In this document: piece after piece, positions 20,520-32,310 of the stretch
Numbering within the stretch: position 1 is the stretch's first letter
How the letters are laid out: each line of letters begins with the position of its first letter
NCBI GenBank assembly: GCA_963576475.1
Contig: OY754978.1
Coordinates: 12,819,799-12,883,798 of the forward strand
Source of the DNA: Molanna angustata
Taxonomy: Eukaryota > Arthropoda > Insecta > Trichoptera > Molannidae
DNA: 64,000 bases
Direction of reading: 5' to 3'
Program-made: the position numbers and the translations under genes
Notes under the pieces: model-generated
Told to the model about the DNA's origin: nothing
The model's database searches: none
The model's input: the letters and a program-made list of their open reading frames with translations, nothing else

Positions 20520-20825
20520 AACGCTGTTTGCTCTTGAAAACTTCTTCATTGTTTTATTGAATGTTTTATGTATTTTTATTGCATGTTTTTTCTGTTCTTT
20601 TTTTCTTTTGATATTGTTTCTATTATTAGTTTTGATAATTTATGATAAAAATGAAGATTAATTGTTGGTTTATATAAGGATCGCCTCCCAAAGCACGAGT
20701 ACAAATTCTTTTTGGGGGGTAGTATAAATAAAATATTTTTGTGTATGCTATATAAGTATTTGTAAATTGATTTATTGTTATATTTTATTTCAAATAAATA
20801 AATAGATAAAATAAATAATAGTCAA
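20520..20825 (+). mobile_element. Non-LTR retrotransposon 3' UTR with (AAAT)n tail
   Basis: GGATCGCCTCCCAAAGCACG and TTTTTGGGGGGTAGTATAAA, then TTCAAATAAATAAATAGATA, form a recognisable 3' UTR and tail. No coding remnant was found directly upstream. Confidence 0.5.
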
Positions 20826-20855
20826 AAAGTCCGTGACTTCCAGACATACTACTTT

Positions 20856-21056
20856 TTTAGTTTTTTTTTTTTTTTTTTAATAAAAAATGAATATGTCCTT
20901 GTTAAACAAGTACATATACATCTTCCTACGTTCCCTAAACTAAGCATAAATGCTTGTCCTATAGGTGAACGAGATCGGTCGAGGCAGGATTCGAACTCGC
21001 GACCACTGGATTACTAACCCAGCGCGCTAACCGCTCTGCCATCCACCCATCCACTT
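20856..21056 (-). mobile_element. SINE family C, near full length
   Basis: On the minus strand: tRNA-like head GGATGGCAGAGCGGTTAGCG with GTTAGTAATCCAG and box B GCGAGTTCGAATCCTGCC. A body with GGGAACGTAGGAAGATGT and AACAAGGACATATTCA follows, then a T-rich end on plus (A-tail on minus). The loop between the anticodon-like arms resembles tRNA-Ser/Thr. A plus-strand copy is at 55930-56106. Confidence 0.88.
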
Positions 21057-21412
21057 AATTTGGAGGAAATTTATTTATTAATTTATTCAAAATCCACAAT
21101 AACCCTACAAAAAAATTACAATAATACAATAGTGAAACATAGTACAACATAAAATATGAAAAATATATAATTTACTATAATATTATGTTGGCACTGACAA
21201 AATGAATATAATAAATACTCTGACATACATCTTTACAGAGAACGAATGACAGCTATGTTCACTGTGAATATGAATAATTTCAATAATAATTTCAATGTTT
21301 TTTCGTTAAAACAGTGGAAGTCCGTAATTATAAAGTAGGTAACACGTTCAGATCTCTGCAATAGAATGTCTCATTAACGTGCACCCGACTTACTTATGTA
21401 CATTGGACTTTT

Positions 21413-21615
21413 TATATTGTATCTTTTATTTTGGGCTTTCTAGTCTTATCAAAAATATAATTTTTGATAATCGTTTAAATATAATGGTTTTTCTAATTTT
21501 CACTAGTGCAAGTAAGGTACTAGTATATCTTGAGCTTTCTTATTTCAATTTATAAATTATACGTACCTATACAGATCAATTACCTATACATTTTTTTATC
21601 GTCAAACTGCATCAA
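21413..21615. repeat. 200-bp direct duplication, copy 1
   Basis: TATTGTATCTTTTATTTTGG, GATAATCGTTTAAATATAAT and TATACATTTTTTTATCGTCA align in order with 22688-22875 at roughly 85-90 percent by eye. Copy 1 is directly followed by a member of the AGACGAAGTTGG repeat family; copy 2 is not. Confidence 0.75.
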
Positions 21616-21628
21616 ATATTCAATAAGA

Positions 21629-21790
21629 AAGGCATAATTGGTGATCGTTCACTTATAATAAAGTGATCAATAAAGTCAATAAAGTGATCACGTGAACCAG
21701 CCGATGACAGGTCGTAAGCCCCGTAGGTGCCTTGAATTCCTGGTTCTTCTATAATATTCCAACTTCGTCTCTTTTGAGATAGTAAAAGTT
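21629..21790 (-). repeat. AGACGAAGTTGG-family repeat, minus strand
   Basis: On the minus strand: CTCAAAAGAGACGAAGTTGG, CAAGGCACCTACGGGGCTTA, CGACCTGTCATCGGCTGG, and GATCACCAATTATGCC. This is the 160-bp core that is part of the 536-bp units at 27037-28925 and recurs at 53, 55 and 60 kb. Here it holds an internal duplication of ATAAAGTGATCA. Class of element unknown. Confidence 0.75.
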
Positions 21791-22687
21791 TGTCAATAAA
21801 AATAAAGTTACACGGTGTTTTATTTTTATAAATAAATTTAATATTTACTTTATAGATTATGTGTTATTTAAATCCACGCAAATAGACGTAATAAACATAG
21901 AAGTTTTCGTAATTTTAAACATTTGTTCATTATTTTGTCGTACAAATGTTGCTGCAAGAAGTCCTTGTGCCCTGAAAATTATGAGAAAAAATCTACAATT
22001 TTCAGTTTTTATTGTGTACCTAATCCGGATCTTGGAGGGGGAGGAAAGTGAAGATTCCGTATGAGAAAATGGAAATCATTTCATGTTCGTAGCGGAAGGC
22101 CGTCGTGTATTTTGAAGCATAAAAATTCCTAGTAAATTAGATGGGGATGACTTTTACTAAGAATATGGCGCCCAAGCCGATACACACAAAGCGAAGGAAT
22201 TGCTATTTTGTTTGTTTTAAAGTACAAAATTTTATGTTGATTTTTACATTGAATTTTTTATGTAATTGTTAGCTTTGTAGTGAATTTCAATAATTGGTTT
22301 TCGACGGTGGAGCCGCTTTATTCAATAACGTACATTCACACTATCACGCCTTTTTCGTGGAAAACCTAGGACCATTCTTGGAGTGACTAGGACTTATACT
22401 TCTGCAGCTTTCCTGTAGGCTAGAGAACCATACTGCTCCCTCTTGATGATCATAAAGAAGTGGGCAGAAGGAACCGAGTGTCACACATTTTTATCTTGGC
22501 AAACGTAGATAGTATCAATTACGTTCATTCGTCGCCTAATATTTTCTATTTACTTTAGCTTATTATGCTTTCCATGTTTAGTATTTAATAGAGTTGGTCG
22601 ATAGCTGATGTCCTGACTACAAAACACAAGAAACTAGATTGGAATAAGACTAGTGGATGATCTAATTGCGAGAAAAATAGGAATTTT
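21791..22687. other. Unassigned region
   Basis: No recognised feature in this 0.9 kb. A patch at 22300-22490 has a somewhat higher GC content but no frame or motif I can assign. Confidence 0.35.
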
Positions 22688-22875
22688 TAATATTGTATCT
22701 TTTATTTTGAGCTTTCTAGTCATTTAAAAAATATAATTTTTGATAATCGTTTAAATGGTTTTATAATTTTTCACTAATGAAAGTAAGGTACGAGTATATT
22801 TTGAGCTTTCTTATTTCAATTTATAAATTATACGTATACAGATTAATTATACATTTTTTTATCGTTGAACTGCAT
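22688..22875. repeat. 200-bp direct duplication, copy 2
   Basis: Aligns with 21413-21615; it lacks a short ATA and a CCTA insertion relative to copy 1. Continues into unique sequence. Confidence 0.75.
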
Positions 22876-24812
22876 CTTATATTTTGATAATATGTCTACA
22901 ATGAGATATACCTACGACAAAACTATCAAATATAAAAAAATGTATTTCTCAATTCATCAGTGATCAGATTAAATGTGATTTTGATTACAGTTGAAACTTG
23001 ATAGGACGGTATTAGATTCCTGTAATTTCGATTTTAATCACCGTCAATATCGGGTTCAATACTGGCTTAATCCTAATTTTGATATTAGGTACAATAATGT
23101 GGACAATGTTCACTTCCAATTATTCTGGTTATTTGAACAAAGGTACATTGTTCATATGAATTGGCTTCAAGTAGAGTTTATAATCTTTATTGTAATTGTA
23201 AAGCGCATGAAACTTTGTGAAGTTTTAATATCCACGTCACAGGAAACTCAGCTTGATAATTCAATGTCATACATGTCTCATGCTGTAATAAGTTTCAGAA
23301 ATAAAACGCCTCCATGCCCTCCATACCATACTTTTGCCAATAAGATAATTATTTTTTTGGATTGCGTCGGATATTTATATTTAAACATACGATCTTTTTG
23401 GTCGATATAATATATTATTCAAAATGTTAAACGACAAGTGTAAATTTTAAAGACCGGTATGTGGAGTCGCAGGAGGAGTGTTGTATTGTTTTAAGGTTTT
23501 GGGTCTTGACTAAAGTTTACGATTACGCACAAAAAAACGCACCCCTCATACGCATGATGAACACTTATATAATCACGAACATCTGGATGTCGATATTTTT
23601 CTTTTAGGACCTAACACATTTGCCATTAGTTCAAGTAATAATGATTGAATTTCACTGGATGATTGAAGTATCAAGATTGAATGGAGTAAACTATGGAAGC
23701 TTGCAGGTACCTATACATTCTCTCTTTCACTTATATAGACACACTCACACACATATACACACATACATACACTCATGCACTATCATTCAGATATATAGGT
23801 TTTTCATATGTAGCTAAGTATGTAAGCACAGCAGTCAAAATTTAGTGTAAATAATGTAGAAAATTTGTTATTGGTTTTAGTCTTATACTAATGCATCTAT
23901 ATGAAAAATGTTATTTTACTGTAAATTTCCCGGAAATAAAATAAAATAAAATAAAATAAAAAATAAAAATTTACAATTATAGGTATATGTGATTCCTTAA
24001 CATTTACCCTCTAACTTCTATACAGTAAAACCTTTCAATTATTTTCAAATTTTCCTCTTAGTAGTTTAATTTGAATAAATATTATTTTTTGATATTTAAT
24101 TGGACATTTTGTTGTGAATATTATTTCGGCTTTTTATGTATGTATTTGTTAAAATATATTTTCAATTTTATAATTGTGTACTCGGATATTTTCTCAGAGA
24201 AAAATAATATGAAGGTTTATTTAATATCAAGTTTACATACGATAGAAACATTTTATTTGTTTTTTTTTTTCAAAATCAAAATTAAACGATTTAAGATAAT
24301 TTTATGTTCAAAAAAAAATGTTAATTAAAAATGTTTATTTTATTTTATCAACATATTACCACAAATCATTCGACACATTTATTTTAATGTAAACTTTATT
24401 TAAACCTACATTAAAGTATTGCGCTTTGAGTTCATAATATGTACGTAGGTATTTATCGTATCACTGAGTTCCATTTGGAATATATACTGATACATGGCAC
24501 TAGAAAAAGACAACAGCTATGACCCTGCTAGAACACTGGTAACGGTGATAAAGCCTTTAAAAAAAATAGAAGAACTACAGCTAAGACCGCCACAGCTACA
24601 ACCAACCAACCAACTACAGAAATACACACGCTCACTTAGCACCAAGGCTGTTTAATAGAGTAAAGGCGGATATTGAAAGAAACATATCACATGACGTGAA
24701 AAAATTTAAAAACCTCGTAATTGAACTCGTTGGTTGAAGCAGATTGGTAGAGGAGGATCTGCCTCGGTACTCTTGTATTTTTTGAGATAGAGGTTTTAGA
24801 GTTTATCATCCT
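22876..24812. other. Unassigned region with open frame of unknown meaning
   Basis: A 139-codon open frame lies at 22991-23410 (plus, TTG start). Its translation has no motif or repeat that I recognise and its composition is ordinary, so I do not call it a gene. CA/TA-type dinucleotide runs occur at 23738-23775, and an (AAAAT)n stretch at 23935-23970 looks like a retroelement tail. The rest is featureless AT-rich sequence. Confidence 0.4.
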
Positions 24813-25001
24813 AGGTGGCAAGTCTGGTTCAAACGGCGAAGTCAAAACCCTCGTGATTTGATTACCCATATCATGGATATGTATAATTATTATACGGAGT
24901 TCTACAATATCTTTAGATGTCATAGAACTTCATACGATAATTATAAAGTACGGGTAATCACTAAGGTTTTGATTTCGCCGATCGAACCAGACTTGCCCCC
25001 C
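24813..25001. repeat. Inverted repeat, possible MITE, arms about 80 bp
   Basis: GGCAAGTCTGGTTCAAACGG at the left pairs with the reverse complement GGCAAGTCTGGTTCGATCGG at the right. The pairing continues through GATTACCCATATCATGG against GATTACCCGTACTTTAT, with scattered mismatches, to a centre at about 24905. No target duplication is obvious. Confidence 0.7.
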
Positions 25002-26369
25002 TGGTTGTCGTTGTCCTGTGTGCATGGAATATGTGAAGAAAAAATATAAAAATTTAATAAATAAAATGTAATTAGGTACAAATAAAATAAACAATATTTG
25101 TCAAAATTTTTACCGTACCTTCCTTCTTTTACTCATTTCTGTGATTAGAGTTATTACTATTATTTACCTTCTTTTACTCTCTTTTATTTTTTTTTCTCTC
25201 ATTGTATATATTTTTCGTTCCTCTCTATTCCTTTATTTACTGTGCATTTGTACAGAAAGTTTATAAATAAATAAAAAGAAATTGTAATTGAAATTATGTA
25301 CTATTGTAATTTCATTCATTAATTATTCATTCATTCTCAGATTCATTCGTTCGATCATTCGTTCATTCATTCGTATTAATTTGAATACATGATTCTGGTT
25401 TATAGCAAAATGTTTCTTTTTTTGTACATATATTTTGTAATGAAACAAACTATCACTGGAGACTAAATTTACAAGGTCTGTTTTGTAATTTAATAACATT
25501 AAGTAGTTGTTATATCTATGTATGTTAGGCAAATAAGTACAATACAACCCATGAAATATTGTTACTGCTCCTTTGGTACTTACGGAAATTGTAAAAAAGA
25601 CTGTGAGTTATTTAAATTACTTAAGGATTTAAGGACAAAGTATCGCTAAATTTGTTTACTCTGTTTGAAAACGTTAACAATTTACAAATATAATCATTCA
25701 CAATGAGATGTGTTACTGTTTAATTCGCTTGTCCATATAAACTAGGGCTCTATGATAGGAACTTTCATTTATTCTCAGAAAAAATAATGATTATTTTGAT
25801 TCTAAGCATCAATGTCTGGAACACTGGAACAGTTGAAAGTAGAGGAAGGTCAAAATAGTCTCGTTGTATAATTCTTATCAGACTGTTAACACGAAAATAT
25901 TGTTCCAAGCTGACACTAATTGGATCATTGCAATTCTAATTAATAGCTTTTGAAACTGCTGTGTTCTGTGAAAAATTTAATGATCCCTATTCTAGACACC
26001 TTCTTCATTGGGAGTTATCAAAAATTTCACATCAAGACATGGTTTAAAATATCAACTTACTAACTAGATAAGAATTAGATCACAGTTTTAAGGGTAAACA
26101 CATGTACCGAGAAGTTAAATAAAGATAAAAATTTAAAAATTAGTAAAAATAGTAAAAACTATATAAAATAAATTGATTAAAATAAGTGAAAATTAAAATT
26201 TGCTTACAATTCGAACGAATACTGAAGAGATTTTTACTAAATCCAAAGTTCCAACAATTACAAAAATATATGCAAAAAATCTGCTAATATACAAGCTAAA
26301 AAGAGAAGACCAATATACTAGCTCACAACAATATAAACACACTAGATTAAGTACAATAAATACCTTAAA
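25002..26369. other. Unassigned AT-rich region
   Basis: A (TTCA)n-like run lies at 25313-25375, and a T-rich stretch ending in TTTATAAATAAATAAAAAG at 25258-25280 may be a retroelement 3' tip. No coding signal is seen; frames at 25323-25547 and 26193-26387 are low-complexity. Confidence 0.4.
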
Positions 26370-26401
26370 TCTAAAGTAATAAAGCAATCAAAATGTTAGT
26401 G

Positions 26402-26410
26402 TCTGTGTGT

Positions 26411-26450
<40 letters not shown>
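26402..26450. repeat. (GT)n microsatellite in Helitron-like copy 1
   Basis: About 45 bp of GT with a single AT interruption. The matching (CA)n in copy 2 is at 43977-44010, so the tract was present before the two copies separated. Confidence 0.95.
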
Positions 26451-26451
<1 letters not shown>

Positions 26452-27036
26452 TCTCACGCCTTCTGAAATACAAGAGTATCTAAAAATCTAATATATGTGC
26501 GAACGTGTACCTGTATACCTGATGCAGTGTCACGCTAAAAATAATGCGATAAAAATGCTGAATTTTAAAAATATTTCAATAATTATTTTTTTCATACAAA
26601 ATTTTCCAAGTCGTATCTGTCAAAAAAGTGTACATTTTGCACGCAAATATCTGTTAGTTTAAAAGTTAGAAGTACGTATTTACACGAAAAAAATTTACTT
26701 TCAAGTATAACTTAGCGTTTAAGTGAAAAACATGGTGAATATTTTGTATAATTATAATGTTTAACTTATTTTTTAAGTAAGCGTTTTGTACATAAATGCC
26801 GCCATTTTAATATCTTTTCATACAATATTTCATTTTCCTACCGAATGAATATGTTCTTAAAAATAATAAACCTTTGAAATAAATGTAATTATGAAATAAT
26901 AAAATGAAACACAAGACATTACAGCGAGTTTTAAGACATATATTGTAAAAATGTATTTATTATTAGTAAAGATATAGGCATAATAAAATTGCATAATTTG
27001 TATATAATATTTGATTTATCTGACAATTTTCATTTT

Positions 27037-28925
27037 AATCGAATATTTTTATTATTGCATATGCGCAAACATTGGATTTTTTTCCCTGTCGGGAGTCAAA
27101 GATAGTTTTTAACAGATTTTTAATTATCTCAATAGAGACGAAGTTGGAATATTTATTGTAGGAGAACCGGGAAATCAAGGCACCTACAGGGCTTACGACC
27201 TGTCATCGGCTGGTTTACGTGATCACTTTATGCGCTTGCGCAACGTTCACCAATTATGCCTTTTAATGAGATCCCTATCAATTCAATTTTGAAAGTTCTA
27301 TATATTGTAATACTGAAATTCTTTTCGCTTGAAAATAAGGAATTTTTACTACAGCCATCTATGGGTGAAATTATGAACAACAATCTTATTATTTTTATTT
27401 ATTTTGTTGGAACGCCATCTATTGAGAGAATTGGTTTTTTTGTAAATAATGAAAGCTACAATTCTTATATCTGAGGTGACAATGCATTTTTCGCATAGAA
27501 GTCACCCCTGAATTGCGCCAGACTTATAAGGTCATTTTTGTCTTATTTACCTACTTGTACCAATGTGTAAGTAATCGAATATTTTTATTATTGCATATGC
27601 GCAAACATTGGATTTTTTTCCCTGTCGGGAGTCAAAGATATTTTTTAACAGATTTTTAATTATCTCAATAGAGACGAAGTTGGAATATTTATTGTAGGAG
27701 AACCGGGAAATCAAGGCACCTACAGGGCTTACGACCTGTCATCGGCTGGTTTACGTGATCACTTTATGCGCTTGCGCAACGTTCACCAATTATGCCTTTT
27801 AATGAGATCCCTATCAATTCAATTTTGAAAGTTCTATATATTGTAATACTGAAATTCTTTTCGCTTGAAAATAAGGAATTTTTACTACAGCCATCTATGG
27901 GTGAAATTATGAACAACAATCTTATTATTTTTATTTATTTTGTTGGAACGCCATCTATTGAGAGAATTGGTTTTTTTGTAAATAATGAAAGCTACAATTC
28001 TTATATCTGAGGTGACAATGCATTTTTCGCATAGAAGTCACCCCTGAATTGCGCCAGACTTATAAGGTCATTTTTGTCTTATTTACCTACTTGTACCAAT
28101 GTGTAAGTAATCGAATATTTTTATTATTGCATATGCGCAAACATTGGATTTTTTTCCCTGTCGGGAGTCAAAGATATTTTTTAACAGATTTTTAATTATC
28201 TCAATAGAGACGAAGTTGGAATATTTATTGTAGGAGAACCGGGAAATCAAGGCACCTACAGGGCTTACGACCTGTCATCGGCCGGTTTACGTGATCACTT
28301 TATGCGCTTGCGCAACGTTCACCAATTATGCCTTTTAATGAGATCCCTATCAATTCAATTTTGAAAGTTCTATATATTGTAATACTGAAATTCTTTTCGC
28401 TTGAAAATAAGGAATTATCCAATGTTTGCGCATATGCAATAATAAAAATATTCGATTACTTACACATTGGTACAAGTAGGTAAATAAGACAAAAATGACC
28501 TTATAAGTCTGGCGCAATTCAGGGGTGACTTCTATGCGAAAAATGCATTGTCACCTCAGATATAAGAATTGTAGCTTTCATTATTTACAAAAAAACCAAT
28601 TCTCTCAATAGATGGCGTTCCAACAAAATAAATAAAAATAATAAGATTGTTGTTCATAATTTCACCCATAGATGGCTCTAGTAAAAATTCCTTATTTTCA
28701 AGCGAAAAGAATTTCAGTATTACAATATATAGAACTTTCAAAATTGAATTGATAGGGATCTCATTAAAAGGCATAATTGGTGAACGTTGCGCAAGCGCAT
28801 AAAGTGATCACGTAAACCAGCCGATGACAGGTCGTAAGCCCTGTAGGTGCCTTGATTTCCCGGTTCTCCTACAATAAATATTCCAACTTCGTCTCTATTG
28901 AGATAATTAAAAATCTGTTAAAAAA
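27037..28925. repeat. Nested block of 536-bp units: two full, one partial, one inverted
   Basis: Unit 1 spans 27037-27572, unit 2 spans 27573-28108, and unit 3 begins at 28109 but stops at 28416. From 28417 the sequence is inverted and runs back through the first 41 bp of a unit and then most of another unit to 28925. Units differ by only a few bases (for example TAG/TAT near 27103, GGCTGG/GGCCGG, CAGCC/GAGCC), so amplification was very recent. AATTTTCATTTT occurs on both sides (27025-27036 and 28926-28937) and once in the uninterrupted Helitron copy 2. The 72-codon frame present in three units is conserved only because the units are new. Confidence 0.92.
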
Positions 28926-29262
28926 AATTTTCATTTTTATGGCATCGAACAAACCAATGTAGGTACCTACATATTCAAAAAAGTCTCAAACCATTTGATA
29001 TTTTTAACGTATTGGAATGGTTACTATGGTAACGGAAAGATTCTGATATTCAAATAAAATTAGTTATGAATCGAATTTATTTAGAACATTGTTGTAGGTA
29101 GGTACCTACCTATTACTATTTACTTACAAATCAACAATATACTGATTTTCTATCGGAAAATTATTTTATTTGTTTATTTATGCATGTATGCGATGTACTC
29201 CTAAACCGTTTTTCCGATTAAAATGAAACTTTGGTGAATTGTCGAGCGTATGCCCGGGATGC

Positions 29263-29640
29263 TTTCTGGATTTAAACTTTTTTCTTATTCTTCTTCTTCT
29301 TCGTGTATTTTGTCATTTTACCTATGAAGGGGGAATATCCTGGGAAAAGAAGGTCCGACTGTCCTTCCATCTCTTCGCAGATTTCTGGATTTAAACTTTT
29401 TTCTTCTTCTTCTTCTTAATCGTGCATTTGGTCATTTTACCTATGAAGGAGGACTATCCTGGGAGAAGAAGGTCCAATTTTCCTTCCATATCTTCGCAGG
29501 TATCTGGATTTAAACTTTTTTCTTCTTCTTCTTCGTGTATTTAGTCATTTTACCTTTGAAGGTGGAGTATCCTGGGAAAAGAAGGTCCTTTCATCTCTTC
29601 GCGGTTCTTCCAGGATGGTTTCTGGATTTAAACATTTCTT
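29263..29640. repeat. 119-bp tandem repeat, about 3 copies, in Helitron-like copy 1
   Basis: TCTGGATTTAAACTTTTTTC recurs at 29263, 29382, 29501 and (partial) 29619. Each unit contains CTTCTTCTTC, ATTTTACCTATGAAGG and CCTGGGA(A/G)AAGAAGGTCC. The array has no counterpart in copy 2. Confidence 0.92.
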
Positions 29641-29758
29641 AAGCGACTGAAGGGACGGGATGCAATAAAGGTATGGGATGCACTAAAGGGTCTGAAGGGA
29701 TGGGAAGTATAAAAGGGCCTGAAGAGACGGGAGGTACTGAAGGGTCTGAAGCGACGGT
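29640..29758. repeat. About 26-bp tandem repeat, 4-5 copies
   Basis: Units vary around GGGTCTGAAGGGACGGGA plus GGTACTAAA. Directly follows the 119-bp array and is absent from Helitron-like copy 2. Confidence 0.8.
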
Positions 29759-29759
29759 T

Positions 29760-30095
29760 CATGGAGTCTAATTCTTTTTCTTCTTAATTTTATGTAGACT
29801 TTGCAGTTTTTACACAAACTATTTCCTTTAGTCTTTTTCTTCGTTTTCTTTGTTGAATTTTATACAAAACTATTTCCTATGGATTAATCTTCTTTTTTTT
29901 ATGAAGACCTTTTAGTCAGTTTTTATACAATCTATTTCCAATAGTCTAATTCTTCTATTTTGTGTATGTTTTCTTATTTTATGTAGACCATTGGGATAGT
30001 TTTTTATACAAACTATTTCTTATAGTCTTATACTTTTTCTTCTCTTTTTTATTTAGACTTTTGGGTTAGTTTTAAGTCTAATAGTCTATTGTGCA
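29760..30095. repeat. About 67-bp tandem repeat, roughly 5 copies
   Basis: Units contain AGTCTAATTCTTCTT, TTATGTAGACCTTTGG and TTTTTATACAAACTATTTCC. The same array, inverted, has about 13 units in copy 2 (42230-43105), so copy number differs between two copies of one element. Confidence 0.85.
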
Positions 30096-30129
30096 GAAAT
30101 ATTATTAACGATATGCACACTTGATGAAA

Positions 30130-30850
30130 ATACATATGTAAAAACGAATGGGATGTGGGATGTGACGATGTAACCTGCACTAGAATCTTTTCAATACTTT
30201 TGTTTAATCAAATTTAAACCATTTATATCATCCTATTTTGAATAATTTTCAACACCTTCATATTTGATTTCGTTGACGATATTTAAAGAATGGGGGTTGT
30301 GGCCATTACTGAACTCTTCACAACGTTTATATTCAAATTAAAAACTATTTACTATAGTTTAAGTCTTCTTCTTCTTCGTTAATGTAGACTTTTGTGTCAA
30401 TTTTAAGTCTATCACTCTAATTGTGCAAAAATATAATGCACACTTGATGAAAAAATATAAAAACGAATGGGATATGACCAACGCTAGATCTTTTCGGTAC
30501 ATGATTTAATCAAATTTTAACCACATTCCAACATCCAAAATTACTAAATTTTCAATAGGTACATATTACAATTTGTTTTCGATGATAATATTTAAAAATG
30601 GGGGTTGTGGCCAAACCAATCTATTTACAACGTTGATAAATAGTCATATATTTAAAACCATTTCGCATAGTCCATGCGTGCAGAAATTGTATATTATACT
30701 TCATTCACACTTTATAGCAATATATAAAAAAGAATGGGTTGTGGCCATCACTTGAACATTTTACAATGCTTAAACTCAATCAAATTTCAAACCACTTTTC
30801 ATAGTCCGATATTGCAAAATAATTGGGTGACAATATTATAAAAAACGATT
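30130..30850. repeat. GGTTGTGGCC modules, about 5 imperfect copies
   Basis: AACGAATGGG(A/T)TGTGGCCA-like sequence followed by AATCAAATTTAAACCATTT recurs about every 130-160 bp. Matching inverted modules lie at 41590-42190. A single module (GTTGGCCACAACCC) also occurs at 49950, at the edge of the 313-bp satellite. Confidence 0.7.
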
Positions 30851-30904
30851 GCTTATTTCTTCACAATTTTACATTCTTGGCCAACGGCGGGACATAAAAG
30901 CTAG

Positions 30905-31510
30905 TATACCATATATTAAAACAACTTTTGGACAACGTAGTGCACGATATTTTTCAACAAAACTTTTCAATAGTTTACCAACAAATATTAAAAACATCAG
31001 TAATGCAAAAGAATTTAAAAAACTATCACTAAGATGGGTTTATGAAATAGATGAAAAAATCCTTAAGGAAATAATTCTTCCAAATAAAATGTAAATGCAC
31101 TATTACAATTTTTCCACAAATTTTGGTTGTGTGTGCATGACTCAAAATGAAATATTGTATTTAGAAGGAAAGATGCATACGTTTGAATGCGTAGCGTATG
31201 TATGTACATGTACTTATATTATATGTAAATGTATCTATAAATAAACAACGTAATAGACAATAACATAAAACTAGCTCACCTTAACACAGGCTATGCCTAG
31301 TGAGCGAGCTAGTAACAAAGATACAAACAAAAAGATATGGCTTAAACTATGTAAGTTCCAGTGAAGTGGTAAATTGATATTTATTGAAATGAAATAACTT
31401 ATATTTACTTTGTATGTTAACTATCTATGAATAAGCTTATATTATCTTAAGATATTTTGTATCTCATATATACTGTATATTTTTGGATAGAAATAAATAA
31501 AAATAAAAAT
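30905..31510 (+). pseudogene. Jockey/CR1-group RT C-terminus with 3' UTR
   Basis: After the Helitron end, the frame reads ASIPYIKTTFGQRSARYFST, KLFNSLPTNIKNISNAKEFK, KLSLRWVYEIDEKILKEIIL, PNKM, stop at 31094. The FNSLP-NIKN block is the last conserved part of this RT group. The 3' UTR holds one reverse unit of the 70-bp repeat (31248-31320) and ends in ATGAATAAGCTTATATTATC... AAATAAATAAAAATAAAA, identical in type to 10678-10765. The upstream part of the element is cut by the Helitron-like insertion at 30904. The apparent start of the frame at 30849 lies inside the Helitron and is an artefact. Confidence 0.75.
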
Positions 31511-32310
31511 AAAATAAATAAATAAATTGAATTGAAGAAAACTAAAAATATAAATGGGGATTAAAAAATGGGTAAAAAAACACTGATAAATAAACTACTT
31601 TACGTGACACACACGCGCACCTAAACTATACACTTATATAATTATAAGCTGTTTCAGAACAGTTTATTAACCTAGTAAAGCTTTTACGTTCCGCATCTAG
31701 TTCTTAAGTATCTTTTTTGAAAAATAAAATGTTTGTTAAACTTTGATGTGTATGAAGTGTATATTATTTCTTATGTTACAAAAAAATGAATTCTAGGCAT
31801 CTATGTTTATATTTGATCTAATTTCAGTTGATCGTATCGTCTTAATTGATGAAAGAAAATATAATTATATAGCTGAACGTCCTGAAAAGCTTTGATCTCG
31901 TATAATGAAAAATATTTTCTTTATAAGTGTTTAATATACGTGGGATGATTTATTCGATGATATGTATAAGTAATTTGTAAGTGTGCGACGTTTTTCTCTT
32001 TCTCACTGTTGATGACAGAAGGAACCAATTTTTAACCGTCATTACCTTGAAATCTGTCAAATATAGAAAAGTGGTAAAGTTTCAATCTGGAAATAACTTG
32101 AGAAATTATGCTAATTTCGACAGATCCTCTTCACTCTCCGTTGTAGTTCATGTCTGCCAAAGATGATTACAAATCGTTTTCCCATCTGCGGGGAATTTCA
32201 AAATTGCCCCCGTAAATGATTTTCTCGAAAATTGATTGGCCCAGTTAAGACGCTTTCTTCGATCCTCCCAATAGTCATTGATTTAATTGATATAATGTAC
32301 CTCAGACTTA
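31511..32310. other. Unassigned region
   Basis: AT-rich, with a 61-codon frame (31981-32166) of no recognisable family and no clear repeat. Confidence 0.35.

Larger units (their letters stand above)
26370..30904 (+). mobile_element. Helitron-like element, copy 1 (with 1.9-kb nested insertion)
   Basis: The 5' end is A|TCTAAAGTAATAAAGCAATC and the 3' end is GGCGGGACATAAAAGCTAG|T. Homology with the minus-strand copy at 41467-44044 starts and stops exactly at these points. TC at the 5' end, CTAG (a CTRR end) at the 3' end, insertion between A and T, and no target duplication are the canonical marks of Helitron (rolling-circle) elements. A weak 3-bp stem (GCC-AAC-GGC) precedes the CTAG. Contents in order: (GT)n; about 600 bp unique; the nested block; a 119-bp array; a 26-bp array; a 67-bp array; and repeated GGTTGTGGCC modules. 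No Rep/helicase protein is encoded, so it is non-autonomous. The missing strong hairpin is a reservation. Confidence 0.78.

Noticed and set aside
22991..23410. A 139-codon open frame as a host gene
   Set aside because: No recognisable domain, non-ATG start and AT-typical composition. Left as unassigned, not called.
27256..28774. A 72-codon protein repeated three times, looking conserved
   Set aside because: The three frames are in 536-bp units that are nearly identical over their whole length, including non-coding parts, so identity reflects recent duplication and not selection.
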